NCBI RefSeq assembly: GCF_024172165.1
Contig: NZ_JAMZEB010000002.1
Location: forward strand, 2,811,501-2,875,500
Length of the DNA: 64,000 bases
Reading direction: 5' to 3'
DNA from: Nonomuraea thailandensis
Lineage (GTDB): Bacteria > Actinomycetota > Actinomycetes > Streptosporangiales > Streptosporangiaceae
How positions within the stretch are numbered: the first letter of the stretch is position 1; each line of letters begins with the position of its first letter. The position numbers were made by a program, and so were the translations under genes. Below, piece after piece: positions 51,206 to 59,532 of this stretch. The notes beneath the pieces were generated by a model. It had not been told where the DNA came from and did not search any database. It saw only the letters and a program-made list of their open reading frames with translations.

Positions 51206-51712
51206 TCACAGCGAGTCCGCCGTGTCCCCCAGGGATTCCAGCAGGTCGCGCAGCGTCTCGGCGAGGGCCGCGCGGCGCTCCTCCGGCAGCGCGGCCAGCA
51301 CCCGATGCTCCGTCTCGACGTGATCGGGCAGCACCCGTTCGATCAACGCGTACCCCTCCTCGGTGAGCGTCACGTGGACGACCCGCCCGTCCGACTCGCT
51401 GGGCGTGCGCGTCACCAGCCCGCGCGCCTCCAGGCGGTCGAGGCGCTGCGTCACCGCGCCCGAGGTGATCATCGAGGCCCGCATCAGCTCGGCGGGCGTC
51501 AGCCGGTGCGGCGGGTCGCTGCGGCGCAGGGTGGCCAGGACGTCGAAGGAGGCCCTGTCCAGCTCGTGCGCGGCGAACGTCCGGCGTAGCTCCGCGTCGA
51601 TCAGCCGGTGCAGCCGCGACAGCCGCCCGATCACGCCCATCGGGGAGACATCCAGGTCAGGGCGCTGCTCGTGCCATTGCTTCAGGACGAGTTCGACATG
51701 ATCGGCCACCAC
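51206..51712 (-). CDS. MarR-family regulator
   Basis: 168 aa. The winged-helix core is visible as LTPAELMRASMITSGAVTQRLDRLEARGLVTR followed by the wing SDGRVVHVTLTEEG. It starts at GTG 51712 (or GTG 51709) and is divergent from an EamA-type transporter gene. Three copies of CTTAGTGsTrAG lie in the gap from 17 nt upstream of this start, so it probably represses both itself and the transporter until a ligand binds. Confidence 0.92.
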   Translation of the reverse strand: MVADHVELVLKQWHEQRPDLDVSPMGVIGRLSRLHRLIDAELRRTFAAHELDRASFDVLATLRRSDPPHRLTPAELMRASMITSGAVTQRLDRLEARGLVTRTPSESDGRVVHVTLTEEGYALIERVLPDHVETEHRVLAALPEERRAALAETLRDLLESLGDTADSL

Positions 51713-51728
51713 CCCAGCCTAGCGATGT

Positions 51729-51793
51729 CTTAGTGGTGAGGTAAATCGCGTGACAGATTGCTTAGTGCTGAGATACTTTGTCTTAGTGCTAAG
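51729..51793. promoter_or_regulatory. Three-site operator array for the MarR regulator
   Basis: Three imperfect palindromes: CTTAGTGGTGAG (51729-51740), CTTAGTGCTGAG (51761-51772), CTTAGTGCTAAG (51782-51793). Start-to-start spacings of 32 and 21 bp are about three and two helical turns, placing all sites on one face of the DNA. The array covers the whole divergent region and the probable start of the transporter gene. Confidence 0.75.
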
Positions 51794-52703
51794 GAATCGA
51801 ACGGGCATCGTCCTCGTGACCGCGCTGACCCCCGCCATCTGGGGCACCACGTACCTCGTCACCACCGAGCTCCTGCCGCCCGACCGGCCGCTCCTGGCCG
51901 CGGTGCTCCGGGCCCTGCCCGCCGGCCTGCTCCTGGTGGCGATCACCCGGTGCCTGCCGCGGGGGATCTGGTGGTGGCGCGCGCTGGTGCTCGGCGCGCT
52001 GAACATCGGCGTGTTCTTCGCGTTGCTGTTCGTGGGGGCGTACCGGTTGCCCGGAGGGGTGGCGGCGACCGTCGGCGCCGTCCAGCCGCTGCTGGTCGCC
52101 CTGCTGTCGGCCGGGCTGCTCGGCGAGCGGCTCACCTGGCGCACCCTGCTGGCCGCCGTGGCGGGGGTGGCCGGGGTCGGCCTGCTCGTGCTGCGGGCGG
52201 ACGCCCGGCTGGACATGCTGGGCGTGGCCGCGGCCCTCGGCGGGGCCGCCGTCATGGCGGCCGGGGTCGTGCTGAGCAAGCGGTGGCAGTCGCCCGCGCC
52301 GCTGCTGGCCACCACCGGATGGCAGCTCGTCGCCGGCGGCGTGCTGCTGGTCCCCGTCGCGCTGGTGGTCGAAGGGGCGCCGCCGGCCGCGTTGAGCGGT
52401 GCGAACGTCGCCGGGTACGCCTACCTCTCGCTCATCGGGGCCGCGCTCGCCTACGCCCTGTGGTTCAGGGGGCTGCGGGTGTTGTCGGCCACCAAGGTCA
52501 CCTTCCTCGGGCTGCTCAGCCCGGTCGTGGCCACCGCGCTGGGGTGGATCGTGCTCGGCCAGGAGCTCACCGCGGCCCAGGCGTTCGGTGCGGTCGTCGT
52601 GCTGGCCGCGCTGGCCGCCGCCCAGCTCCAGCCCTCCCGGCCGCGGCCCGCCGGGCCGCGCCTGCCCGTCGAGGAGCCCGAGCTCGCCGGGAAGCGGGCC
52701 TGA
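51786..52703 (+). CDS. EamA-type (DMT) drug/metabolite exporter
   Basis: About 305 aa, ten hydrophobic segments in two repeats of five, the EamA/RhaT pattern (TPAIWGTTYLVTTELLP at the start, the GERLTWR turn in the first half and GQELTAAQ in the second). Likely exports a small metabolite or drug. The true start is uncertain: GTG at 51750, 51765, 51786 and 51816 are in frame and none has a good Shine-Dalgarno, so a leaderless message starting within the operator array is possible. Controlled by the divergent MarR gene, by inference. Confidence 0.85.
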   Translation: MLRNRTGIVLVTALTPAIWGTTYLVTTELLPPDRPLLAAVLRALPAGLLLVAITRCLPRGIWWWRALVLGALNIGVFFALLFVGAYRLPGGVAATVGAVQPLLVALLSAGLLGERLTWRTLLAAVAGVAGVGLLVLRADARLDMLGVAAALGGAAVMAAGVVLSKRWQSPAPLLATTGWQLVAGGVLLVPVALVVEGAPPAALSGANVAGYAYLSLIGAALAYALWFRGLRVLSATKVTFLGLLSPVVATALGWIVLGQELTAAQAFGAVVVLAALAAAQLQPSRPRPAGPRLPVEEPELAGKRA

Positions 52704-52713
52704 CGCGGGGCCC

Positions 52714-52756
52714 GGCGGCGGCGAGCCCGGCGGCCGCCTCCGGGCTCGCCGCCGCC
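52714..52756. terminator. Hairpin between convergent EamA and GH43-like genes
   Basis: Perfect 17-bp inverted repeat (52714-52730 and 52740-52756), 9-nt loop, between the two stop codons. Confidence 0.85.
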
Positions 52757-52764
52757 GGCCGGGC

Positions 52765-54120
52765 TCAGTGCCCGCGGGGGCGCTGGACGTACAGGCGGTT
52801 GCCCTCGGGGCCGGTCCACTCCATCCGCACCACGCCGGCCACCGCGGAGTCGCCCACGCGTGACGGGTCGGCCCAGTAGCCGAAGGCGGGGTTGCGGAAG
52901 AACGTCGCCCACACCTTGCCGCTGTGGTCGGCGAAGAAGTTGTTGTGACCCGCGCCGACACCCGCGGTCCACCGCTCGGAGTACGGACCCTCGAACGTGT
53001 CCGAGACGGCCACGACGGCGTCGTACTGGTACTGCGCGCGGCCGGCGCCGGGCGGGTCGTAGGCGTAGCGCGTGCTGCCGTCGGCGTTGACCGACGAGCG
53101 GTCCCACGCGGCGTGGAGCAGGTAGTACTTGCCGCCGTGCTTGAAGACGTACGCGCCTTCGAGGTACGGCTCGGGCGAGTAGGGCCGCTGCTGGAACCTG
53201 GGCAGGTTCGTGGCCGGGACGATGTCCTCCATGTCGTCCCGGAACTTCGCGTACAGGTGGTTGTGCAGCACCAGCCACGCGTCGTCGCCCTCGCTGTAGA
53301 GGCTGCCGTCGATGTGGTGGTAGGCGCCGGGTTTGATCCAGTTGGGCCCGCCGATGAACGACTCGCCGAACGGCTTGTCGTGGTTGCCCTCGACCAGCCG
53401 GTACGGGCCCTCCACCCCGCCCTCGCTCACCAGCATGAACGAGCCGACCTTCTGGGAGTGGTCGCCCATGCACGCCACGATGTACCACTTGCCGCGGAAG
53501 TAGTGCACCTCCGGCGCCCACGCGTTGCCCCGCTTGCCGAACTGGCCCTCGTCGGTCCAGTACTCCTGCCACGGGGCCACCACCACCCGCCCCGGCCGGT
53601 TCTCCCCGGCGAACTCGGGCGACCACACCTTGCCCTTCTCGGCGTCCGGCCGGATGCGCGTGGTGTCGGCCAGCCGCCACGGCCCGCGCAGGGACCGGGC
53701 CGTCCACACGAAGATGCCGTCGTTCCACGGCCCGGCCGCGGCGAGGCCGGGCACGCGGGTGGTGCCGGTGGCGACGTAGAGCGGGCGGCCGCCCACGCGG
53801 AAGCAGTTGACGTAGGTGTCGCGGATCCAGACCCGGCCGAGCTCCTCGTCGCGGGGGCGCAGCTCCAGGGGGAGGATGAAGGAGTTGTCGTCACGCGGCC
53901 ACAGCTCCTGCCGGGTGTCGGCCAGGCCGTAGGGCTCGGGTTCGGGCCAGTTCGCCGGATAACGCCGCATCGACGCGTCCGCCCGCGAGGCGCCGGCCGC
54001 CGCGTGCGAGGCGTCCGCGGACGCGTGGGCCGCGGACGCCGGCAACGCCGCCGCTCCCAGCAGGCCCGCCACACCGGTCAGCAAGGATCGCCGGTCGAAA
54101 CCGTTGTCGGAACCAGTCAT
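52765..54120 (-). CDS. Secreted GH43-like five-bladed propeller glycoside hydrolase
   Basis: 451 aa. The ATG at 54120 is preceded by AGGGA with 8-nt spacing. The N-terminus (NGFDRRSLLTGVAGLLGAAALP) is a Tat-type signal peptide with a DRRSLL variant of the twin-arginine motif, so it is exported folded. The mature part shows GH43-type blades: PWNDGIFVWTARSLRGPW, WAPEVHYFRGKWYIVA, HIDGSLYSE and YLEGAYVFKHGGKYYLL, the last with the Glu expected as general acid. The family cleaves arabinan, xylan or galactan side chains; the exact sugar cannot be told. Not linked to the NRPS cluster. Confidence 0.85.
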   Translation of the reverse strand: MTGSDNGFDRRSLLTGVAGLLGAAALPASAAHASADASHAAAGASRADASMRRYPANWPEPEPYGLADTRQELWPRDDNSFILPLELRPRDEELGRVWIRDTYVNCFRVGGRPLYVATGTTRVPGLAAAGPWNDGIFVWTARSLRGPWRLADTTRIRPDAEKGKVWSPEFAGENRPGRVVVAPWQEYWTDEGQFGKRGNAWAPEVHYFRGKWYIVACMGDHSQKVGSFMLVSEGGVEGPYRLVEGNHDKPFGESFIGGPNWIKPGAYHHIDGSLYSEGDDAWLVLHNHLYAKFRDDMEDIVPATNLPRFQQRPYSPEPYLEGAYVFKHGGKYYLLHAAWDRSSVNADGSTRYAYDPPGAGRAQYQYDAVVAVSDTFEGPYSERWTAGVGAGHNNFFADHSGKVWATFFRNPAFGYWADPSRVGDSAVAGVVRMEWTGPEGNRLYVQRPRGH

Positions 54121-54443
54121 CAAGGGTGTCCCTTCCACGTGGACGCATGCCGGGCAGGCCCCGCCCCGAGGTCGGGTGCGGGGTCGCCGATCGTGCGCAA
54201 TGCGGAGAGTCTGCCCAAGACGCCCAAATTTCGTCAATAACCCGGAAGAAATCTTCCCCGAGGCCGCCGAACAGGTCATCAAGGGTGAAAGTCCAGGTCA
54301 AAGCCTTGCGGGCGAGAGGGGGAGAGTGCACCGTGCGTAACGTTCGCGTAACGGGCTTGTCGAAGCGGCCCGCCGCGCGGTTAGGTGGCGTCCGTGATCA
54401 GCTTCACTGTTCGGAGCGCTCGACCGGCCCCCGGAAGAGCGGC

Positions 54444-55307
54444 ATGACCATCACCGCGTCAACCGTCACCGGCCCCGTGGCCGAGCACGGCGAGGGGCCC
54501 GTGTGGTCCGCCCGCTGGGGCGGCCTGCGGTGGGTGGACATGCTGGCGGGGGACGTGCTGGCGCTGGCCGCCGACGGGTCGGTGCGCCGCAGGCACGTCG
54601 GCGCCGTCGCCGCCGTCGTCCGGCCGCGCGTCTCCGGCGGGTACGTCGTCGCGGCCGAGCGGGAGCTGCTGCTGGCCGGCTCCGACGACCTGGACGCCCC
54701 GCTGCGCTCGCTCGGCGAGGCGTGGAGCGACCCCGCGATCCGCATGAACGAGGGCGGCTGCGACCCCGGTGGCCGCTTCTACATCGGCAGCATGGCCTAC
54801 GACGCCTCGCCGGGCCGCGGCTCCTTCTACGTGGCCGGTCCGTCAGGGGCGCTGCGGGTGGTGCTGCCCGAGGTGACGATCTCGAACGGATTCGGCTTCA
54901 GCCCGGACGGGCGGCTGGCGTACTACGCCGACACCGGGACCGGGCGCGTGGACGTGCTCGACTACGACCCCCGGGAAGGGCTGAGCGGGCGGCGGCCGTT
55001 CGCCGTGGTCGACCCGGAGCAGGGCGCGCCCGACGGGCTGACGGTGGACGCCGAGGGCGGGGTCTGGGTGGCCATGTGGCAGGGCGGGGCCGTGCACAGG
55101 TACGACCCCGGCGGGCGGCTCGACGCCGTCGTCCGGCTGCCGGTCAGCAAGGTCACGGCCGTCACGTTCGGCGGCGACGACCTGGACCGGCTGTTCATCA
55201 CCACCTCGGCCCTCGGCGTGGATCGCGCGGAGCAGCCCGAGGCGGGGGCGATCTTCTGCGCCGACCCGGGTGTCCGCGGCCTGCCGGTGCTGCCCACCAC
55301 CCTCTGA
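54444..55307 (+). CDS. SMP-30/gluconolactonase family protein
   Basis: 287 aa six-bladed propeller. Metal-site positions seen: the Glu in EHGEGPVW, Asn in RMNEGGCDPGGRFYIGSM, Asn in SNGFGFSPDG and Asp in APDGLTVDAEGG. The family hydrolyses sugar lactones with a divalent cation. The ATG at 54444 has GGAAGA upstream; the frame is open further upstream without similarity. Divergent from the GH43-like gene (324 nt apart), so the two may serve sugar use together. Confidence 0.9.
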   Translation: MTITASTVTGPVAEHGEGPVWSARWGGLRWVDMLAGDVLALAADGSVRRRHVGAVAAVVRPRVSGGYVVAAERELLLAGSDDLDAPLRSLGEAWSDPAIRMNEGGCDPGGRFYIGSMAYDASPGRGSFYVAGPSGALRVVLPEVTISNGFGFSPDGRLAYYADTGTGRVDVLDYDPREGLSGRRPFAVVDPEQGAPDGLTVDAEGGVWVAMWQGGAVHRYDPGGRLDAVVRLPVSKVTAVTFGGDDLDRLFITTSALGVDRAEQPEAGAIFCADPGVRGLPVLPTTL

Positions 55308-55627
55308 CAGGGGCTGGCGGGGGGCGACGTCCAGCACCCGCGGCGGACGGGAAGGGCCGTCCGCGGCGTCAGCCGGCTCCCGGCAACACCACGGCCTGCC
55401 GCACAGGCTGCCGACGGGCGGGACACCGGCGTGAACGTCGCCCATAGCTTGGACAGCGCTTGCCCGCCCGCCGGTTCCATCCGGACCGCAACCCGATCCG
55501 GCGATCGCGACCGCCCAGGTCAGGGAACCCGATCCGGCGATCGCGACCGCCCAGGTCAGGGAACCCGATCCGGCGATCGCGACCGCCCAGGTCAGGGAAC
55601 CCGATCCGGTGATCGCGACCGCCCAGG
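55308..55627. other. Intergenic region between SMP-30 and TetR genes
   Basis: About 320 nt with no credible gene; it separates two convergent genes. Its right half is the 36-bp tandem repeat listed separately. No clear hairpin terminator was found apart from those repeats. Confidence 0.6.
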
Positions 55628-55635
55628 TCAGGGGT
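55492..55635. repeat. Minisatellite: four 36-bp tandem repeats
   Basis: Units begin at 55492, 55528, 55564 and 55600 with exact 36-bp period. The first three are identical; the fourth has a G-to-A-type change on the + strand (CCGGTGATC instead of CCGGCGATC) and loses the last bases. Each full unit contains the 8-bp palindrome GCGATCGC. The stop codon of the TetR gene on the minus strand lies in the last unit (55628-55630). 36 is a multiple of 3, so copy changes would keep any frame crossing it. Confidence 0.95.
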
Positions 55636-56698
55636 GCCGGGCCGCCGCGTGCGCGGCGCCGTACCCCTCCGCGCGCACCACGATCCGGCCCGACCGCACC
55701 CGGAGCGCGACCTCCGTGTCGTCGCCGGGCTCCGTCACCCCGGCCGCCGCCGCCAGCGCGCCGCTCTCGTCGTACACGACCCGCAGCCGCGGCCAGGCCT
55801 GGCGCGGGAACGCCTGCCGCAGGCACGTGCTCACCTCGGCGATCACCAGCCGGGCCAGCGGCAGCAGCTCCTTGGGCGCGCCCGTCGCCACGACGGCGGT
55901 GACCTCGGCGTCCGCCGGCGCGGCGCGCACCGCGTCCTCGGCGGCGGAGAGCCGGTGCAGCCCGAGCACCGCCACCACGCCGTCGCGCTCCGGCCGGGCC
56001 GGCCCGCCGCCGACCGCGTCGATCGCTCCGGGAGGCGGCGACCAGGGCTCGGCCGTCTCCCGCACCCGGGGGCGCAGGGGCGCCGGCGCCCACCGGTCGC
56101 CCAGGTCGAGGCCGGCGAGCTGCTCGCACACCCGGATCACGTTGAACGGATCCACGAACCCCGGCGCGGCGGCCGAGAGCTGAGTGGCTCCCTGCAGAAC
56201 CGTGAGCACCGACTCGGCCAGCCGCACCAGCCGCCCGTCCGGCTCCTTCGGCGGGCGCAGCCGCTCCATGGCCAGCCCGATCAGGACCGCGTTGAGCTGC
56301 ATGAGCTGCGCGTACGGCCGCCGCGTGACCTCGTCGGCGAGGATCTCGGGGATCAGGTGCATGCTCAGCCTGCTCGGCTGCCGCTCGTCCTCGGTGGCCA
56401 GGGGCAGCCGGGTCACCCAGGCGCGCGCCAGCTCGGCGAGGGCCTCCCGCACGGTGAGCGCGGGCTCCTCCGGGGCGGCTACGGGCACGCGCTCGGCCAG
56501 GTCGGCCAGCACGGCGAAGTAGAGCGCCCGCTTGCCGGGGAAGTTCGAGTAGACGGCTCCGCGCGTGAGCTCCGCGCGGTCGGCGATGTCGTCGATCTTG
56601 GCTTCCCTGAACCCGCGCTCGGCGAACTCCGCCCTGGCCGCGGCCAGCACCTTCGCGCGATTGCGCTCCTGGGTCTCCGCTCTGGTGAGCCGGGCCAA
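55628..56698 (-). CDS. TetR-family regulator with long C-terminal domain
   Basis: 356 aa, against about 200 for a usual TetR protein. The N-terminal helix-turn-helix is clear (FAERGFREAKIDDIADRAELTRGAVYSNF, preceded by AAARAE). Residues about 60-210 are the helical ligand domain. The last 120 residues or so (VVAVLGLHRL ... ATGAPKELLPLARLVIAEV ... RLRVVYDESGALAAAAGV ... SGRIVVRAEGYG) look like a peroxiredoxin/thioredoxin-type alpha/beta fold without a CxxC pair; this is a reading by eye. The TTG start at 56698 is supported by GGAGG 4-5 nt upstream. Divergent from the P450 gene (81-nt gap), which it may control. Confidence 0.85.
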   Translation of the reverse strand: MARLTRAETQERNRAKVLAAARAEFAERGFREAKIDDIADRAELTRGAVYSNFPGKRALYFAVLADLAERVPVAAPEEPALTVREALAELARAWVTRLPLATEDERQPSRLSMHLIPEILADEVTRRPYAQLMQLNAVLIGLAMERLRPPKEPDGRLVRLAESVLTVLQGATQLSAAAPGFVDPFNVIRVCEQLAGLDLGDRWAPAPLRPRVRETAEPWSPPPGAIDAVGGGPARPERDGVVAVLGLHRLSAAEDAVRAAPADAEVTAVVATGAPKELLPLARLVIAEVSTCLRQAFPRQAWPRLRVVYDESGALAAAAGVTEPGDDTEVALRVRSGRIVVRAEGYGAAHAAARHP

Positions 56699-56779
56699 CC
56701 GTCCTCCTCGTTGCCGTGTGCTCCGCAGCCAAGATACCGTGAACATCCAGATGATGGGATCATTCGAAATGGGGCCACG

Positions 56780-57958
56780 ATGGATGTGCCGGAGATCGAC
56801 CTGACCGATCCGGTGGTGCTGCACGATCCGTACACGGCGTACGCACAGGTCAGGGAGCTGTCCGCGGTGGTGCGGCTGCTGGTGCCGGGGTTCGGCCCGT
56901 TCTGGGCCGTGACGCGGCACGAGGAGGCCAGGGCGATGCTGGCCGACCCGCGCATGCGGATCAACGAGGCCAGCTACCTGCGGCCCGACGTGCCGGAGCA
57001 CTGCCGGCCGTACCTGCGCACGATGTCGGAGACGAACGGCGCCGAGCACGCCCGCCTGCGCCGGCTGGTCGCGCCCGCGTTCACGCCCCGCAAGGCCGGC
57101 GAGTTCGCCGCGCGCGTCGAGCGGATCGTCGAAGGGCTGCTGGACGAGCTGCCGGAGCGGGAGCCGGTGGACCTGCTGGAGCGCTTCGCCAAGCCGCTGC
57201 CGATCGACGCGATCTGCGAGCTGGTCGGCATCCCGCCCGCCGACCGCCCACGCTGGCGGGAGTACGGCGCCGCCATCGCCGCCGGGCACGGCGAACGGTT
57301 CGCGCGGTCCATCCCGGAGATCATCGGCGACGCCAGGTCGGCGATCGCCGCGGTCAAGGAGCGGCCCGGCGACGGCCTGCTGTCCGATTTGGCCCGCGTC
57401 GTGGAGGAGGACGGCGACCGGCTCTCCGACGACGAGCTGGTCACCATGGTCTGGCTGCTCGTCCTGGCCGGCCAGACCCCCGCCAACCTCATCGCGAACG
57501 CCGTCGCCACCCTGCTCGCCCATCCGGACCAGCTCGCCGCGCTGCGCGCCGACCCCGCGCTCATGCCGCGCGCCGTGGACGAGCTGGCCCGCTGGAGCCC
57601 GCCGCAGCCGATGACCGTGCCGCGGTTCCCCGCCGAGGACGTCGAGATCGGCGGCGTGCCCATCCCCGAGGGGCAGCCGGTCACGGTCTCCGTGGCCTCC
57701 GCCAACCGGGACCCGCGCGTGTTCGACGAGCCCGACAGGTTCGACATCGGGCGGGAGCCGGGGCCGCACCTCGGGTTCGGCCACGGGCCGCACTTCTGCG
57801 TGGGCTCCTCGCTGGCCCGCATGCAGACCGGCGTCGCGCTCGGGGCGCTGCTGCGCCGCTTCCCCGACCTGGCGCTCGCGGGGGAGGCGTCGTACCTGCC
57901 CGACCCGGGGACGCGCAGGCTGGCGTCCCTGCCCGTGACCCTGCGCCCGGCGGGCTGA
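56780..57958 (+). CDS. Cytochrome P450
   Basis: 392 aa soluble bacterial P450. The heme-binding block is FGHGPHFCVGSSLAR with ligand C340, and the K-helix ExxR is ELAR. The I-helix reads LVLAGQTPANLI (A230-P234): compared with the usual AGxE/DTT it has lost the acidic residue and has Pro where the Thr pair would be, so proton delivery to the heme oxygen must differ. Needs ferredoxin partners not seen here. The ATG at 56780 has only a weak ribosome site. The ClpX gene follows after 9 nt, so they form an operon; a TetR gene is divergent upstream. Substrate unknown. Confidence 0.93.
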   Translation: MDVPEIDLTDPVVLHDPYTAYAQVRELSAVVRLLVPGFGPFWAVTRHEEARAMLADPRMRINEASYLRPDVPEHCRPYLRTMSETNGAEHARLRRLVAPAFTPRKAGEFAARVERIVEGLLDELPEREPVDLLERFAKPLPIDAICELVGIPPADRPRWREYGAAIAAGHGERFARSIPEIIGDARSAIAAVKERPGDGLLSDLARVVEEDGDRLSDDELVTMVWLLVLAGQTPANLIANAVATLLAHPDQLAALRADPALMPRAVDELARWSPPQPMTVPRFPAEDVEIGGVPIPEGQPVTVSVASANRDPRVFDEPDRFDIGREPGPHLGFGHGPHFCVGSSLARMQTGVALGALLRRFPDLALAGEASYLPDPGTRRLASLPVTLRPAG

Positions 57959-57967
57959 GGCGGCGCG

Positions 57968-59239
57968 ATGGCACGCACCGGCAAGACCGGAGACCTGCCG
58001 CACTGCTCGTTCTGCGGCAGGAGCCAGAGCGAGGTGCGCAGGCTCATCGCGGGCCCGCCCTCCGTCTGCATCTGCGACGGGTGCGTGGGCCAGTGCACCG
58101 AGCTCATGGCCGGGGAGCGCGCGGCGCGCGGCCCCGCGACCGTGGAGCCGCCCAGGCCGCGCGAGATCCACGCCTTCCTCGACCAGTACGTGATCGGCCA
58201 GGACCAGGCCAAGCGTGCCCTGTCGGTCGCCGTCCACAACCACTACAAACGCGTCCGCGCGCCCGAGGCCGAACTGGGCAAGTCGAACATCCTGCTCCTC
58301 GGCCCCACGGGCAGCGGCAAGACGCACCTGGTGCGGACGCTGGCGCGGCTGCTCGACGTGCCGTTCGCCGTCGCCGACGCCACCGCGCTCACCGAGGCCG
58401 GGTACGTCGGCGAGGACGTCGAGACCATGCTGCTCGCGCTCGTCGAGGCAGCCGGCCACGACCTGGCCAGGGCCGCGACCGGCATCGTCTACATCGACGA
58501 GATCGACAAGATCGCCCGTAAGGGCGACAACCCGTCGATCACCCGCGACGTCTCGGGGGAGGGCGTGCAGCAGGCGCTGCTGAAGATCCTGGAGGGCACG
58601 GTGGCCGGCGTGCCGCCGCAGGGCGGCAGGAAGCACCCCCACCAGGACCTCATCCAGCTCGACACGACGAACGTGCTGTTCATCGCGGGCGGCGCGTTCG
58701 CCGGCCTGGAGCAGATCATCGAGCGGCGGGTGGCCCGTGGCGGCGCCGGCTTCGGCGCCGCGCTCCGGCCGGGGCCCGACGCCGGCGACGTGCTCGCCCA
58801 GGTGATGCCGCAGGACCTGGTCCGGTACGGGTTCATCCCGGAGTTCGTCGGCAGGGTCCCCGTGGTGGCGACGCTGCGCCCGCCGGACCGCGAGGCGCTG
58901 GTCCGCATCCTGACCGAGCCGCGCAACGCGCTGATCGAGCAGTACCGGCGGCTGCTGGAGCTCGACGGGGTCGAGCTGGAGTTCGCGGACGGCGCCGTGG
59001 CCGCCGTCGCCGAGCAGGCGCTGCTGCGCCGCACCGGGGCCAGGGCGGTGCGCGCGATCATGGAGGAGGTGCTGCTCGACGTCATGTACGAGGTCCCGGG
59101 CCGGGACGACGTGGCCCGGGTCGTGATCACTCGCGAGACGGTGCTGGACCGGGTGAACCCGACCCTGGTGCCCCGCGATCGGCCCCTGGATCGGCCCCTG
59201 GATCGGCACGACCCTGAACGCCGGGAGAGATCCGCCTGA
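57968..59239 (+). CDS. clpX: ClpX-type AAA+ unfoldase, probable second copy
   Basis: 423 aa, ClpX length. N-terminal Cys4 zinc finger (C13, C16, C36, C39), Walker A GPTGSGKT from residue 112, Walker B VYIDEID, pore loops GYVGE and RKH all present. The loop that docks on ClpP, normally I/L-G-F, is A260-G261-F262 here (GGAGFGA). The C-terminus carries an Arg/Asp-rich tail from three 12-bp repeats at 59177-59208. Housekeeping clpX normally follows clpP; here it follows a P450 gene by 9 nt, so this is most likely a paralogue with its own targets, perhaps working without ClpP. That last point is inference. Confidence 0.9.
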   Translation: MARTGKTGDLPHCSFCGRSQSEVRRLIAGPPSVCICDGCVGQCTELMAGERAARGPATVEPPRPREIHAFLDQYVIGQDQAKRALSVAVHNHYKRVRAPEAELGKSNILLLGPTGSGKTHLVRTLARLLDVPFAVADATALTEAGYVGEDVETMLLALVEAAGHDLARAATGIVYIDEIDKIARKGDNPSITRDVSGEGVQQALLKILEGTVAGVPPQGGRKHPHQDLIQLDTTNVLFIAGGAFAGLEQIIERRVARGGAGFGAALRPGPDAGDVLAQVMPQDLVRYGFIPEFVGRVPVVATLRPPDREALVRILTEPRNALIEQYRRLLELDGVELEFADGAVAAVAEQALLRRTGARAVRAIMEEVLLDVMYEVPGRDDVARVVITRETVLDRVNPTLVPRDRPLDRPLDRHDPERRERSA

Positions 59240-59344
59240 GCCGGCCGATCGGGACGGGCCGCAAAGCCCGACGGCGCGGCCACGCCGGAGGGGCCCGGGA
59301 AGCGGGACGGCGCGGCCATGCGGGCTGAGCCGGAAAGTGATCGG

Positions 59345-59423
59345 CGCAGCCGGCCGGCGCGGCACCGGCCGGCTGCGCGAACGCCGGCCACCCGGACGAA
59401 ACCGCCTCCGTCCGGGTGGCCGG
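59345..59423. terminator. Two consecutive hairpins after clpX
   Basis: Hairpin 1: 13-bp perfect stem, 59345-59357 with 59365-59377. Hairpin 2: 14-bp perfect stem, 59384-59397 with 59410-59423. They lie in the 293-nt gap between convergent genes; nothing else was recognised in the gap. Confidence 0.75.
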
Positions 59424-59532
59424 AGCCTCAGGGGCCGGGGCGGCCCGGTGGCCCCGGCGCTCCCTGAGGCTGCGCAGGGCGGGCAGGCTCGGGTGGCGTG
59501 AGCCTGGTCCGCCCGGCTGTGGTGGGGCGGGG

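Noticed and set aside
55492..55635. CRISPR array.
   Set aside because: The 36-bp units are directly adjacent with no spacers, and no cas genes are present.
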